From NCBI GenBank assembly GCA_021324365.1, contig JAJPJE010000046.1, positions 1 through 64,000 of the forward strand: a DNA stretch of 64,000 nt, given 5' to 3'. The notes beneath the pieces are model-generated. The model made no database searches, had not been told where the DNA came from, and worked only from the letters and a program-made list of their open reading frames with translations. This stretch comes from Terriglobia bacterium. Its GTDB lineage: Bacteria; Acidobacteriota; Terriglobia; Terriglobales; Acidobacteriaceae. The translations under genes were made by a program, and so were the position numbers. Shown here piece after piece: positions 44,079-52,541 of this stretch (positions are counted from its first letter, which is position 1; each line of letters begins with the position of its first letter).

Positions 44079-45332
44079 TTACTCACGGTTGCGCAGCAAA
44101 GAGATAATGTCGTCCGCAGTAATCACGCCCATGAGCTTTCCTTCGTCGTCTACGACCGGCAACGTGAGCAGGTTATATTTGTCGAACAGCTCGACAAAAT
44201 CGTTTTCTTTCGCTCGTTCTTGGACCAAGATCAGCGGCTCCGAACTCAGCTCTTTCAGCTTTTGGCCATGATTCGCGAGCACCAGCTTCTGCAGAGGAAC
44301 CACCCCGGTAAGTTTCCCATGGATGTCGACAAGGAACAATGTGACTACGCTCTCGACGCCGCCTTCGAAATTTCGCAACAGTTCCAGCGCATCATCGACA
44401 ATCGCGACATCCTGCAGCGCCAGGTAATCCGTGGTCATACGGCCCGCGGCGGTGTTCTCTTTGTGCTCGAGCAGTTCTTCCACTTCTTCGCGCTGCTCCG
44501 GTTCCATCTCTTCGAGAATCTCTTCCGACTTGGATTCCGGCAGATCTCCCAGCAAGTCAGCCGCCGCATCCGGATCCATTTCTTCGACGATGTCAGCCGC
44601 GCGTTCCGAATCCAGTGAATGAATGATTGATCGCTGCAGCTTCGGGTCGACCTCCTCCAGCGCCTCCGCCGCGACATCCTCGTCGAGTGTTTCGAAGACG
44701 GCCTCGCGCTCGTCTGGCGACAGCTCTTCGACGATATCGGCAATATCCGCGGGATGTAGCTTCGCCAGCCGGTCGTGTTCAATCTTTAGCTTTACGCGAC
44801 GCGCCGGATCAGTCTCGATCAGGTCGACGTAGTCCCATGGGATCAGCCGGGGTGGAATCTTTCTCAGCAGTGCCTGCAATGCGCCGTAGGGGACAATTCC
44901 CTTCAATAGCCTCCTCACCGCCCCGCGCGCCCCGATGTCCACCGCCTCCATCTTCAGCGCGATGTGATGGTTGGTCGGCTCCTGCTTCAAATCGATATCG
45001 TTGACGCGCACTACCTTGCGCCCGTGCACGTCGATAATCTGTTGATCCAGCAAATCGCGGCTCAACAGCAGGAATCCCTCGGGATTGAGGAATGCCGGCC
45101 AGTTTTGCGTTTTCCCCTTTACTCGCACTCCGCCGCGCAACTCATCTACCTCTTTCAGCGGCAGCAACCGCAAATCGCTTCCGGCCTTCACCACGAAGGA
45201 CGAAACCCACTGCGAATCCTCCTGCGGACACAAGGCGACCTCCCGCACGCGGCCTACCACCTGCCCGGTGGGATCCAGAACCGGTGAGCCGAGGAGTTCC
45301 GTAAGCGCAATCTGCGACATCCGTTGGAGCAT
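44079..45332 (-). CDS. PRC-barrel / MgtE_N / CBS domain protein without channel
   Basis: About 417 residues from the ATG at 45332 (ATG 45320 also fits). Order: PRC-barrel-like domain (ELLGSPVLDPTGQVVGRVREV), a second one (DQQIIDVHGRKVVRVNDIDL), an MgtE N-terminal superhelix (LHPADIADIVEELSPDEREAVFETL ... LGDLPESKSEEILEEM), then two CBS domains ending DDEGKLMGVITADDIISLL. The membrane channel of MgtE magnesium transporters is absent. It is cytoplasmic; it may sense Mg2+ or nucleotide and act on another transporter. Confidence 0.78.
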   Translation of the reverse strand: MLQRMSQIALTELLGSPVLDPTGQVVGRVREVALCPQEDSQWVSSFVVKAGSDLRLLPLKEVDELRGGVRVKGKTQNWPAFLNPEGFLLLSRDLLDQQIIDVHGRKVVRVNDIDLKQEPTNHHIALKMEAVDIGARGAVRRLLKGIVPYGALQALLRKIPPRLIPWDYVDLIETDPARRVKLKIEHDRLAKLHPADIADIVEELSPDEREAVFETLDEDVAAEALEEVDPKLQRSIIHSLDSERAADIVEEMDPDAAADLLGDLPESKSEEILEEMEPEQREEVEELLEHKENTAAGRMTTDYLALQDVAIVDDALELLRNFEGGVESVVTLFLVDIHGKLTGVVPLQKLVLANHGQKLKELSSEPLILVQERAKENDFVELFDKYNLLTLPVVDDEGKLMGVITADDIISLLRNRE

Positions 45333-45496
45333 AACGAACACGACGGTCGGAAAGCTAGCGCTATCGTGTGCTAATCCGATTCCCAGCAAGCGGAACGGGA
45401 ATTCCGGCAGTAAGCGCGACTGACTAGCGATCCAACGCACCTTTTGGCGCATCGAATTCTCCTCCAGTGGAATCTACTGCCCAAGGAGAATCTGAC

Positions 45497-45790
45497 ATGC
45501 GCGACAAGGCACGACGCAAAATCGATTCGAAAATACCAATCTCGCAGGACGAGTTTGATTCTGAATCTGCCGGGCAATCCGGTGACACACAGGGACTTTC
45601 CGGAATAGAAGAAGCCGACTCCGAGAGCGTCGAGGAGTTGATCGAAGAAGGCCAGGCCGAAGAAGCTGAAGTCATCGACTCTGTCGAGAACGCCCCCGAC
45701 CCGGATGTCTCCGAAGTCCGCACCCGCGAAGTCCCCGAAGACGACGTCCCCGAGGAATATCGGGACGATCAGCAGTCCGATGTGGCTTAA
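45497..45790 (+). CDS. small acidic hypothetical protein
   Basis: 97 residues from the ATG at 45497, which has AAGGAG eight bases upstream. After a basic start (RDKARRK) the protein is strongly acidic, with about a third Asp/Glu, and low in hydrophobics, so it is probably disordered. No family recognised. It is divergent from the MgtE_N/CBS gene (gap about 165 bases). The good ribosome site and skewed composition support a real gene. Confidence 0.55.
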   Translation: MRDKARRKIDSKIPISQDEFDSESAGQSGDTQGLSGIEEADSESVEELIEEGQAEEAEVIDSVENAPDPDVSEVRTREVPEDDVPEEYRDDQQSDVA

Positions 45791-45933
45791 GTCGAACAAG
45801 CAGGGGACTATCTCTGTCATCTGTTGCCAGAGGCGGGACTACTGAGGTGTCCAACCTTCTAGCCGTCGTTTGGCGCAAAGGTGGGAAAATCAGAGTGCTT
45901 CGTCGTGCGTTTTTCGATTCGAGCGAAGAATCG

Positions 45934-46509
45934 TTACCCGCGTAGCCAGAACCCGATGATTACGCCCAGCGTTGCGTAGGCCCAGCACTTGTCTCCTGTG
46001 CTGTACGGTTTCGTAAGAATTACGAAGAGACCGCCGGCAAGCAGCAACAAGCTGACACTTACGAAGATAGAGTCGGGTTTCAACTGCTCCGATGCAGCCC
46101 CCACGTTCAAACGCGAGACATCATAGGAAACCGGAAGAGGTACCTCTCTGCTGCTGGATGGCGGAATATCCACTTTCAACCCGAGTGGAACCTCGACCCG
46201 GACAGTCGAGCCTGTTTTGTTGTAAATCATGAGCGAGTCGGGAGTATAAACCTCACGTTCGCCATGAGAGCTGGCCTTACCGCGTTGCGCATCGAGCCAT
46301 CCTAACGCGATGGCCTCTCTGAGCGTGACGGTCTTGCCTGCGAGACCGGTCACATTCACGTTGGACCGGACAGACGGCGGTGGAGGCTCGAAGAAATCAA
46401 ACCGAAAGCGTCTGGCAGCCCACAACGATGGAAGCGCGACAAGGAATAGCGCGATAGAAGAAAAGCGCGTAGCACGGCGCGGTGTGAAGGCAGGAGCTGC
46501 TGTTGCCAT
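45934..46509 (-). CDS. hypothetical membrane protein
   Basis: 191 residues. One hydrophobic helix lies near the N terminus (about 17-33), followed by an extracytoplasmic domain of about 100 residues (beta-rich, with YNKTGSTVRVEVPLGLKVDIPPSSSREVPL). Two more helices come at the C terminus (about 148-165 and 175-189). I do not recognise the family. It is divergent from the rsbW-like gene. Confidence 0.6.
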   Translation of the reverse strand: MATAAPAFTPRRATRFSSIALFLVALPSLWAARRFRFDFFEPPPPSVRSNVNVTGLAGKTVTLREAIALGWLDAQRGKASSHGEREVYTPDSLMIYNKTGSTVRVEVPLGLKVDIPPSSSREVPLPVSYDVSRLNVGAASEQLKPDSIFVSVSLLLLAGGLFVILTKPYSTGDKCWAYATLGVIIGFWLRG

Positions 46510-46740
46510 CCGCCGCGGATTTTAGCACACACACTTCTGCCCGGCCTTCGGTTTTCTTTCGCGAATCGTACACGAGTACGTTGCGAGTAACGGGAATTAG
46601 AAGGCATTATCAAACTCGAAAAAACGTTGTTTGACACAGGTACACTCGGACAGGCAAACTACGGGATTCTTGGAAGCTCGCTGATTCTGGCGCTCTCCCG
46701 GGCTTCGAAGCGAGAAAAAGGTGACGGTAACCGTTTGAGC

Positions 46741-47187
46741 ATGACGGCAAAGAAGGTCGTCTACAAGCTGGACTCTACGCTCGAAAGCGTCAATGAAGCC
46801 GAGCAGAAGGCCAGCGAACTCGCATCGGCTTCGGGTTTCGACGAGGAAGAGGCTCTTCGTATCGAAATGGCAGTCCGTGAAGCGGCCGTCAATGCCGTCT
46901 ACCACGGTAATGGCTATGACCCTAATAAGAAGATGACTCTGGCATTCGAGCGGACCGAGGATGCACTTGTTATCACCGTATCGGACGAGGGTCACGGCCT
47001 TGATCCGGAAACACTGCCCGATCCGCTGGCGCCTGAGAATTTGTTGAAGCCTTCTGGGCGAGGGATTTTCCTGATCCGGTCTTTTATGGACGAAGTGCGG
47101 TTCCGAAAACTGGATCCGGGAACTGAAATTACTTTGATTAAGCACGTCCGCAGCCACGATGCAGACGGCAAGGAGGAGTCCAAGTGA
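46741..47187 (+). CDS. anti-sigma factor serine/threonine kinase (RsbW/SpoIIAB-like)
   Basis: A GHKL-fold ATPase of 148 residues from the ATG at 46741. It has the N box EMAVREAAVNAVYHGN, the G1 box VSDEGHGLDPE and the G2 box SGRGIFLIRSFMD. In known systems it holds a sigma factor and phosphorylates an anti-anti-sigma protein. Its stop overlaps the STAS gene that follows, the usual partner. The open frame upstream to 46627 is not conserved-looking. The target (sigma factor or other regulator) is not in the window. Confidence 0.87.
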   Translation: MTAKKVVYKLDSTLESVNEAEQKASELASASGFDEEEALRIEMAVREAAVNAVYHGNGYDPNKKMTLAFERTEDALVITVSDEGHGLDPETLPDPLAPENLLKPSGRGIFLIRSFMDEVRFRKLDPGTEITLIKHVRSHDADGKEESK

Positions 47188-47531
47188 CGATGAAGTCCAA
47201 TACCCGGCAGGTGGATGGCGTAACCATCATCGATCTGAGCGGTCGTATCACTCTCGGCGAGGGCAGCACGGTATTGCGTGACCTTGTCCGTCAGAACGTT
47301 GCTAAGGGAAACAAAAAGATTCTGCTCAACCTTGGCGACGTAACGTATATCGACAGCTCTGGCATCGGCGAGTTGGTAAGCGCCTTCACCAGTGTCCGCA
47401 ATGCAGGCGGAGAGCTCAAGCTTCTCAACCTGACGAAAAAAGTTCACGATCTACTGCAGATCACAAAGCTGTACACCGTGTTCGACGTGAAGGACGACGA
47501 AGCTGCAGCTATTCAGGCCTTTTCGAAGTAA
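47184..47531 (+). CDS. anti-anti-sigma factor (STAS domain)
   Basis: 115 residues, a single STAS domain of the SpoIIAA/RsbV type. The phosphorylated serine is in YIDSSGIGELV (SSG motif), preceded by the LLNLGDVTY strand. It starts with GTG 47184 (AGGAGG nearby) or ATG 47190 and overlaps the kinase gene by four bases. In the unphosphorylated form it would release the target from the kinase. Confidence 0.88.
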   Translation: MTMKSNTRQVDGVTIIDLSGRITLGEGSTVLRDLVRQNVAKGNKKILLNLGDVTYIDSSGIGELVSAFTSVRNAGGELKLLNLTKKVHDLLQITKLYTVFDVKDDEAAAIQAFSK

Positions 47532-47581
47532 GTCTTAGCTCGAACCAAACGGCACTACCCTGGCATCTTTCTTACCTGGAA

Positions 47582-47605
47582 GCGGGGCGACTTTCTTCGC
47601 CCCGC
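47582..47605. terminator. GC-rich hairpin after the STAS gene
   Basis: GCGGGGCGA (47582-47590) and TCGCCCCGC (47597-47605), a perfect nine-base stem with a six-base loop, between two convergent genes. There is no T-run on the plus side, so efficiency as an intrinsic terminator is uncertain. Confidence 0.5.
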
Positions 47606-47621
47606 ATCGCCAGTTCTGCCT

Positions 47622-48308
47622 CTACCCCGCGGGTGGATACTCCATCAGCATTGCCGCCGCGCGCCTTCGCGAAATATTCAGCACGCTATTGTCATCCGCG
47701 ATCGATTTCAGAATCGGAGCCAGCGCCTGAATTTCGGCTAGCTGGTGATCTTTCGACATCTGCTCCATCTGTTTCAGTTCGGAATCGAGTCCGAGCTTGT
47801 CGTGCGCGTGGTAATAGGTGAGGCGTCGTCCAAACTCCATTGTCTCGGCAATCCCCTCGAATAACGCCGTCAGCTCCTGTACCGCCTGATTGTTAGACCA
47901 GTTGTAGCTGCTGCGGAAGTTTCGGTCCGCATCCTTGTAGGCGAGCGTCTTGTTCCCGGTGAACGCGACCTTCCCTTTGCGAGATTCGAAGTCCTCGTTG
48001 AAATACTTGAGCTGTTTCGCGCCGTTGAATATCTTGTCCCGATCGGCCGCGCTAATCGTGAAACGATAGGTGTACGGTTCACCTGTCTGCTGCTCCGATC
48101 CGGGATCTGATTCGTACGTCGCGCGACCGTCGGAACTCACAGTGATCGAGTAGTGCGGCGGATCGCCACTCGGAAACTCCAGGCTGAAAGTTACGTTCGG
48201 ACTGACCGCATAGTTCGGATTTGTGCTGACTTGCGCAGTTTGCGCAGAGGCAAATATAAGACAAATGCAGAAGACGGCCACGCAGATTGCAGACGAACGG
48301 ACGAGCAC
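47622..48308 (-). CDS. secreted hypothetical protein
   Basis: 228 residues from the GTG at 48308, which has GGAGG eight bases upstream and begins a signal peptide (MLVRSSAICVAVFCICLIFASAQ). A TTG six codons earlier is the other option. The mature part starts with a beta domain (VTFSLEFPSGDPPHYSITVSSDGRATYES) and ends in an alpha-helical segment (ELKQMEQMSKDHQLAEIQALAPILKSIA). I know no name for it. It converges with the STAS gene and follows ruvC. Confidence 0.65.
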   Translation of the reverse strand: MLVRSSAICVAVFCICLIFASAQTAQVSTNPNYAVSPNVTFSLEFPSGDPPHYSITVSSDGRATYESDPGSEQQTGEPYTYRFTISAADRDKIFNGAKQLKYFNEDFESRKGKVAFTGNKTLAYKDADRNFRSSYNWSNNQAVQELTALFEGIAETMEFGRRLTYYHAHDKLGLDSELKQMEQMSKDHQLAEIQALAPILKSIADDNSVLNISRRRAAAMLMEYPPAG

Positions 48309-48356
48309 GCGCAGTTCCTCCGCCAAACATTGTAGACGGAAATCGACTCTCGCTGG

Positions 48357-48875
48357 TCACACACGACAGGAAACGGCTTTTGCCGGCTGCTGCTTCTGCA
48401 AGGTGCTCCAGGTATGCAGATGACAAATAGCGATCGCTAGTGCGTCCGCCGCGTCGGGCGATTCCGGCGCTTGCGGCAGATCAAGCAACTGGGTCACCAT
48501 ATGCTGCACCTGCGACTTCTCGGCGCGGCCGTAACCAACCACCGACGACTTGATCGAAAGCGGCGAATACTCGGCAACCTGTAGGCCGCAGGAAGACGCA
48601 GCCAGCATGGCAACGCCTCGGACCTGCCCCAGCTTCAGCGCCGATTTCGCATTTACGGCGTAGAAGACGTCTTCAATCGCAACCATCTCCGGCCTGACCT
48701 CGGCGATGACCTCCCGCAAACGCTCGAATACGCGATTCAAACGCACCGGAAGCGGTTCCCGGGTCGAGAGGCGAATGGTTCCGCAACACACAATCCGCAG
48801 CTTGGTGTCACTTCCCTGCTCTACGACGCCATAACCCGTATATTCGCCACCGCAATCGATCCCGAGAACGCGCAT
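48357..48875 (-). CDS. ruvC: crossover junction endodeoxyribonuclease RuvC
   Basis: Holliday junction resolvase, 172 residues from the ATG at 48875 (open frame to 49112, not conserved). Catalytic acids: Asp in VLGIDCGG, Glu in VAIEDVFY, and the C-terminal Asp pair in ESPDAADALAIAICHLH. The length is typical. ruvA and ruvB are not in the window. It is transcribed toward the secreted protein gene and may share its operon. Confidence 0.94.
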   Translation of the reverse strand: MRVLGIDCGGEYTGYGVVEQGSDTKLRIVCCGTIRLSTREPLPVRLNRVFERLREVIAEVRPEMVAIEDVFYAVNAKSALKLGQVRGVAMLAASSCGLQVAEYSPLSIKSSVVGYGRAEKSQVQHMVTQLLDLPQAPESPDAADALAIAICHLHTWSTLQKQQPAKAVSCRV

Positions 48876-48966
48876 CGGGTGCAGTCTACCCGAAAATTGG
48901 TTGAGGACGGGATAGCTTTCCCGTAACCAGCCAGCCTGAGTCACCGGATTTGCATCCATTTCAGCA

Positions 48967-49386
48967 ATGACACGGGATCGCATCTTGCTGGTTAGGGGAG
49001 GCATCGCATTTCTGATCGCCGTATTACTGCTGGCAGGGACTGCTCGCCCGCAGACAACAAACGTTACAGACCAGCAGGCCCCGCCAATCCGGATCACCAG
49101 TGGTCCCACCATAGAACATTACGGTGCAGAAGACGCCATTATTGCCTGGTCCACGAATGTTTCGTCAGGAACCGAAGTGCTGTTTGGAATAGATCCTCAG
49201 CATTTGGATCATCGCGCCGAAACTCCCTGGGGCGCGCTCACCCACCGTGTGACTCTGAAACACCTCTCGCCAGACACGACCTACTACTTCCGAGCCATTT
49301 CGGATCAGGCGCTGGGAACCGGGGACAAGGCCGAGAGCGGTGTCCTACAGTTCAGGACTGAAGGAAAGGTGCAGGCGGCGAACTAG
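48967..49386 (+). CDS. secreted fibronectin III-like protein
   Basis: 139 residues. Signal peptide or anchor at 8-28 (VRGGIAFLIAVLLLAGTA). The rest is one Fn3 / purple-acid-phosphatase N-terminal-like domain: DAIIAWSTNVSSGTEVLFG, then HRVTLKHLSPDTTYYFRAIS, then VLQFRTE. No catalytic domain follows, so it is an isolated adhesion-type module, possibly a truncated or lineage-specific exported protein. It is divergent from ruvC. Confidence 0.65.
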   Translation: MTRDRILLVRGGIAFLIAVLLLAGTARPQTTNVTDQQAPPIRITSGPTIEHYGAEDAIIAWSTNVSSGTEVLFGIDPQHLDHRAETPWGALTHRVTLKHLSPDTTYYFRAISDQALGTGDKAESGVLQFRTEGKVQAAN

Positions 49387-49414
49387 CATCGCGCCGTACG
49401 GCCTTGGCAGTTAA

Positions 49415-49789
49415 TTAGACATTGTTGCGTTTTACCAACGACACAGTTTGCGTATATCTGGCCAACTGACCCGTCAGCATCAGGTAAACCATCCGGAAGT
49501 CACTAATGAATGACCAGAATGGATGCCCAAAAGTAGCGGGCCGATTGCCTTCGATTCCAAAATGGCCGATCCACGCGAAGCCGTAGCCAATTACGGGCCA
49601 CAGCAGGATGAACCAGTAATGCGCCGTCACAAGTGCCCAGATCACGAGAGCGATGCCCAGCACCGTTCCACACAGGTGCAGATAACGAGTCCCCGGCTTG
49701 CTGTGTTCGCCAAGGTAAAACGAGAAGAATTCGTTGTACGTTGAAAAGCGCTGCTTGTCGTCGGTCACACCCATCCTCTGGCGCGACAT
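49415..49789 (-). CDS. Mpo1-like (DUF962) membrane protein
   Basis: 124 residues from the ATG at 49789; ATG 49774 is possible. It has the DUF962 pattern: FFSFYLGEHSKPGTRYLHLCG, then two hydrophobic stretches, then GYGFAWIGHFGIEGNRPATFGHPFWSFISDFRM. The yeast member is an iron-dependent dioxygenase acting on 2-hydroxy fatty acids; the histidines in EHSKPGTRYLH and GHFGIEGN fit a metal site. Bacterial members are uncharacterised. It is an integral membrane protein with about four helices. Confidence 0.82.
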   Translation of the reverse strand: MSRQRMGVTDDKQRFSTYNEFFSFYLGEHSKPGTRYLHLCGTVLGIALVIWALVTAHYWFILLWPVIGYGFAWIGHFGIEGNRPATFGHPFWSFISDFRMVYLMLTGQLARYTQTVSLVKRNNV

Positions 49790-49947
49790 AGTACACCGAT
49801 TCGAGGGTCCGCGCCCTCGAATTAGCCGTTTCAATTGCACGCGACAAATTCATTGCTCTCTCGATAAAATCGCTGCACGGACTCGAATCCATTTCCGATT
49901 CACATAATTGGTCAACTCAGGCGGATAAGCGGATAAAAGGAGCAGGA

Positions 49948-51024
49948 ATGAAGATCGGTGTATTAACCGGCGGAGGCGACTGCCCAGGTCTGAACGCGGT
50001 GATTCGTGCCATCGTGCGCAAAGGAACATTTCACTATGGCGATCAGTTCGTCGGATTCCTGGAAGGATGGCGCGGCGTTCAGGATAACAAGGCGGAGGTT
50101 CTCGATCTGGCAAAGGTCTCGGGAATTTTGCCGCGTGGCGGCACAATACTTCGCACCTCTCGCACTAATCCGGCCAAGCGCGAAGGCGGACTCCAGCGCT
50201 GCATTGACAACCTGAAGCGCCACGGTTGCGAAGCGCTCATCGCCATCGGCGGCGATGACACCATGTCCGTCGCACAAAAGCTATTCGAACTGGGCGTCAA
50301 GGTCGTAAGTGTGCCCAAGACAATCGACAATGATCTGAGCGGCACCGACTTCTGCTTCGGTTTCGATACGGCGGTCGAGATCGCAACCGAAGCGATTGAT
50401 CGCGTGCACACCACAGCCGAAGCGCACAATCGGGTGATCGTCGTCGAAGTGATGGGACGTGATTCCGGCTGGATTGCTATCTACAGCGGATTGGCCGGCG
50501 GCGCCGATGTGATCCTCATCCCGGAAAAGCCGTTCGAGCTAGAAGATGTTGCCGAAGCGATCCGGTTGCGCCACTCGCGTGGACGCTACTTCAGCATTGT
50601 TGTGGTCGCGGAAGGCGCCAAGGTCGCGGAGCACTCGAGCGACAACGTCACTCTGGACATCACCAAGGATGAGTTCGGTCACGTGCGCCTCGGCGGAATC
50701 GGAAATCTCCTGGCAAAGGAAATCGAGAAGCGCACCGGCTTCGAGACGCGCGCCGTAGTACTGGGTCACGTGCAGCGCGGCGGGTCTCCAACAGCATTCG
50801 ATCGTGTGCTGGGGACGCGTTACGGCTCAGGCGCAATCGACATGGTTCATCGCGGCGAGTTTGGCAAGATGGCGGCTCTGCGTGGAACCGAGATCGTTGC
50901 CATCCCGATCAAAGATGCGCTGTCGGAGAATCGCAAAGTCGATCAGGCGCTGATCGATGTCGCCCTTGGACTTCACGACAAGATCGGCGGCGAAGCCCGA
51001 AGAGAAGTAATTCAGTCCACCTAA
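49948..51024 (+). CDS. 6-phosphofructokinase, probably pyrophosphate-dependent
   Basis: Phosphorylates fructose 6-phosphate; 358 residues, PfkA fold. The donor-site residues are Asp104 in GGDDT and Lys124 in PKTIDND, in the same numbering as E. coli PfkA, where both are Gly. The Asp/Lys pair is the known mark of PPi-dependent enzymes, whose reaction is reversible. The catalytic TIDND and substrate motif MGRDSGW are intact. Start ATG 49948 with AAGGAG five bases upstream. Single gene with a strong terminator. Confidence 0.9.
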   Translation: MKIGVLTGGGDCPGLNAVIRAIVRKGTFHYGDQFVGFLEGWRGVQDNKAEVLDLAKVSGILPRGGTILRTSRTNPAKREGGLQRCIDNLKRHGCEALIAIGGDDTMSVAQKLFELGVKVVSVPKTIDNDLSGTDFCFGFDTAVEIATEAIDRVHTTAEAHNRVIVVEVMGRDSGWIAIYSGLAGGADVILIPEKPFELEDVAEAIRLRHSRGRYFSIVVVAEGAKVAEHSSDNVTLDITKDEFGHVRLGGIGNLLAKEIEKRTGFETRAVVLGHVQRGGSPTAFDRVLGTRYGSGAIDMVHRGEFGKMAALRGTEIVAIPIKDALSENRKVDQALIDVALGLHDKIGGEARREVIQST

Positions 51025-51092
51025 TATGGGCTTGGTGCCCCATTCAATCCGTGGAAATCGAGAACTGGCACAAGCCAGAGGGTTCTCGCTCA

Positions 51093-51127
51093 CGAAAAAA
51101 GCCTCCTCGATCGAGGAGGCTTTTTCG
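51093..51127. terminator. bidirectional intrinsic terminator
   Basis: A perfect palindrome: GCCTCCTC (51101-51108), GATC loop, GAGGAGGC (51113-51120), with AAAAAA before and TTTTT after. It serves the convergent phosphofructokinase gene and the Gly/Ala-rich protein gene. Confidence 0.9.
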
Positions 51128-51144
51128 TTTCGCTTTCAACTCAG

Positions 51145-52122
51145 TTACTTCTTAAAGTACCGCGCTTTCCAAACACCAAAGCTTACGCCTCCGAGACCAA
51201 GTAGCCCGAGCAACGGAAGCGGACTGGCCGTGCTGGGCATCTTGCCGTTTCCATTCGCAGCTTCGTTCGTCCCGTTCTGGTTGGTCGAAGTGCCAGTTTG
51301 ATCCTGTGGCGGAGGATTGCCCGTGTTGGCAGCGGCGCCGTTCTGATCTGCACTCTGATCGGATCCAGTCACCGCATTCTTCGCTCCATGATAGGCACCT
51401 TTAACACCAGCCTTGGTTTTGTGATACCCGGTTTCAGCACCGCTCTTCACCGTCCCCGCCGCACTGGAAGCCGCACCTTTGGTCTGTTCTGCGGTATTCT
51501 GCGCCTGATCGGAGGTGCTCTGCTGGTCGGAAGTCTGCGGAGCGCCCGTCAGCATCGACATTTCCTGCGGCGGCGTTGAAGTTGATTCCGCATTGCCGGT
51601 GCCATTCGTTCCCGTCTGGCCTGACATGCCCGGAGTTGAGCTGCTGGTTCCAGGGGCCACAGCAGTGCCCGCCGGCGAATTCGGCGGCGCTGTCGCGGAG
51701 GTAGCGGTCCCGGTGGTGCCACTCGGCGTTCCGGACGCAGTGGGAGCTGCCGCACTCGGCTCACCAGGGGTCGTAGTCGTGCCCGGAGTCGTTGTTCCAG
51801 TTTGGCCGGTTGTTCCACTCATGTCGGTCCCTGGAGTTGTGGAACCAGGAGCCGCTGTGCCTGGATTTGTTGCACCCGGAGTTGCCGTACCCGGTGCTCC
51901 GGCCTGAGATCCCATCGCGCCGGGATTTGCACTTCCGGTACCTACAGATCCAGATCCTGCGGTTCCTGTGCTCTGTCCAGCGACGCCGCCCGTTGCTCCG
52001 GTTCCGGCTGTGCCGGCGCCCGCTCCTGCACCAGCGCCAGCCCCAGCACCTCCCGCGCCCGCTTGTGCTACCGCCATTCCCGCTCCGAGCAGCAGCACGC
52101 TCACAATACTTAGTGTTTTCAT
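51145..52122 (-). CDS. exported Gly/Ala/Thr-rich repeat protein with sortase-signal-like C terminus
   Basis: 325 residues. Signal peptide MKTLSIVSVLLLGAGMAVAQ. Then about 180 residues of Gly-Ala, Gly-Thr and Pro-Gly-Thr/Ala repeats, a Gln/Ser/Ala segment with LEA-like helix (KGAASSAAGTVKSGAETGYHKTKAGVKGAYHGAKNAVTG region, about 222-260), and a Gln/Asn/Gly linker. The last 31 residues read MPSTASPLPLLG..., a hydrophobic helix and a basic tail KARYFKK, like an LPxTG-type sorting signal. Start ATG with GAGGAG. It is probably a cell-surface protein, with function unknown. Confidence 0.7.
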   Translation of the reverse strand: MKTLSIVSVLLLGAGMAVAQAGAGGAGAGAGAGAGAGTAGTGATGGVAGQSTGTAGSGSVGTGSANPGAMGSQAGAPGTATPGATNPGTAAPGSTTPGTDMSGTTGQTGTTTPGTTTTPGEPSAAAPTASGTPSGTTGTATSATAPPNSPAGTAVAPGTSSSTPGMSGQTGTNGTGNAESTSTPPQEMSMLTGAPQTSDQQSTSDQAQNTAEQTKGAASSAAGTVKSGAETGYHKTKAGVKGAYHGAKNAVTGSDQSADQNGAAANTGNPPPQDQTGTSTNQNGTNEAANGNGKMPSTASPLPLLGLLGLGGVSFGVWKARYFKK

Positions 52123-52541
52123 AGATTCTCCTCAGTTGGCTAGCAGTGCGCCTCCTTCTCGGGATACACACTGGTGTTTCGTTGACAGTGGCGTTCATCG
52201 TTCTGACGCCATGCCGTTCAAGCGAGATGTCCTCGTCCAGCGGCGCTCTCGCAAGCGAGAGTAGGTTGCGGCTCGGAAAACACAAGCCAGGAGCGGCAAA
52301 GGATTGCTGGCGTTATGGGAATCCAGTTCAGCTCTGGGTTCTCTCACCCGTTGACGTGATGGCGCGCACACCAAATTCCACGGAAAAAGATGAGACTGCT
52401 TACAAAGGAACTGCGGAGGCTGGGCCAGAGGAGCGCATTCCGGCTAGTGGCCCAACGACAACTTGGCTTCTGATCGACCCTGCTAAAAAGGGTACGGTTG
52501 AGCACTGTCCCGCTGTGTCCTTTCGTGTGAAAGGAGATCTG
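52123..52541 (+). promoter_or_regulatory. intergenic control region upstream of the hox operon
   Basis: 419 bases between divergent genes. The frame of hoxE stays open through most of it, but no start before 52542 has a ribosome site. It holds a TTGACG (52351-52356) without a good -10, and a small hairpin ACCCT/AGGGT (52477-52481 with 52489-52493) about 50 bases before hoxE. The hoxE ATG has AAAGGAG five bases upstream. I see no sigma54-type GG-N10-GC element. Confidence 0.4.

Noticed and set aside
52146-52541. Extended N terminus for HoxE
   Set aside because: The frame is open but has no ribosome site or HoxE-like sequence; the start at 52542 has AAAGGAG and the normal subunit length.
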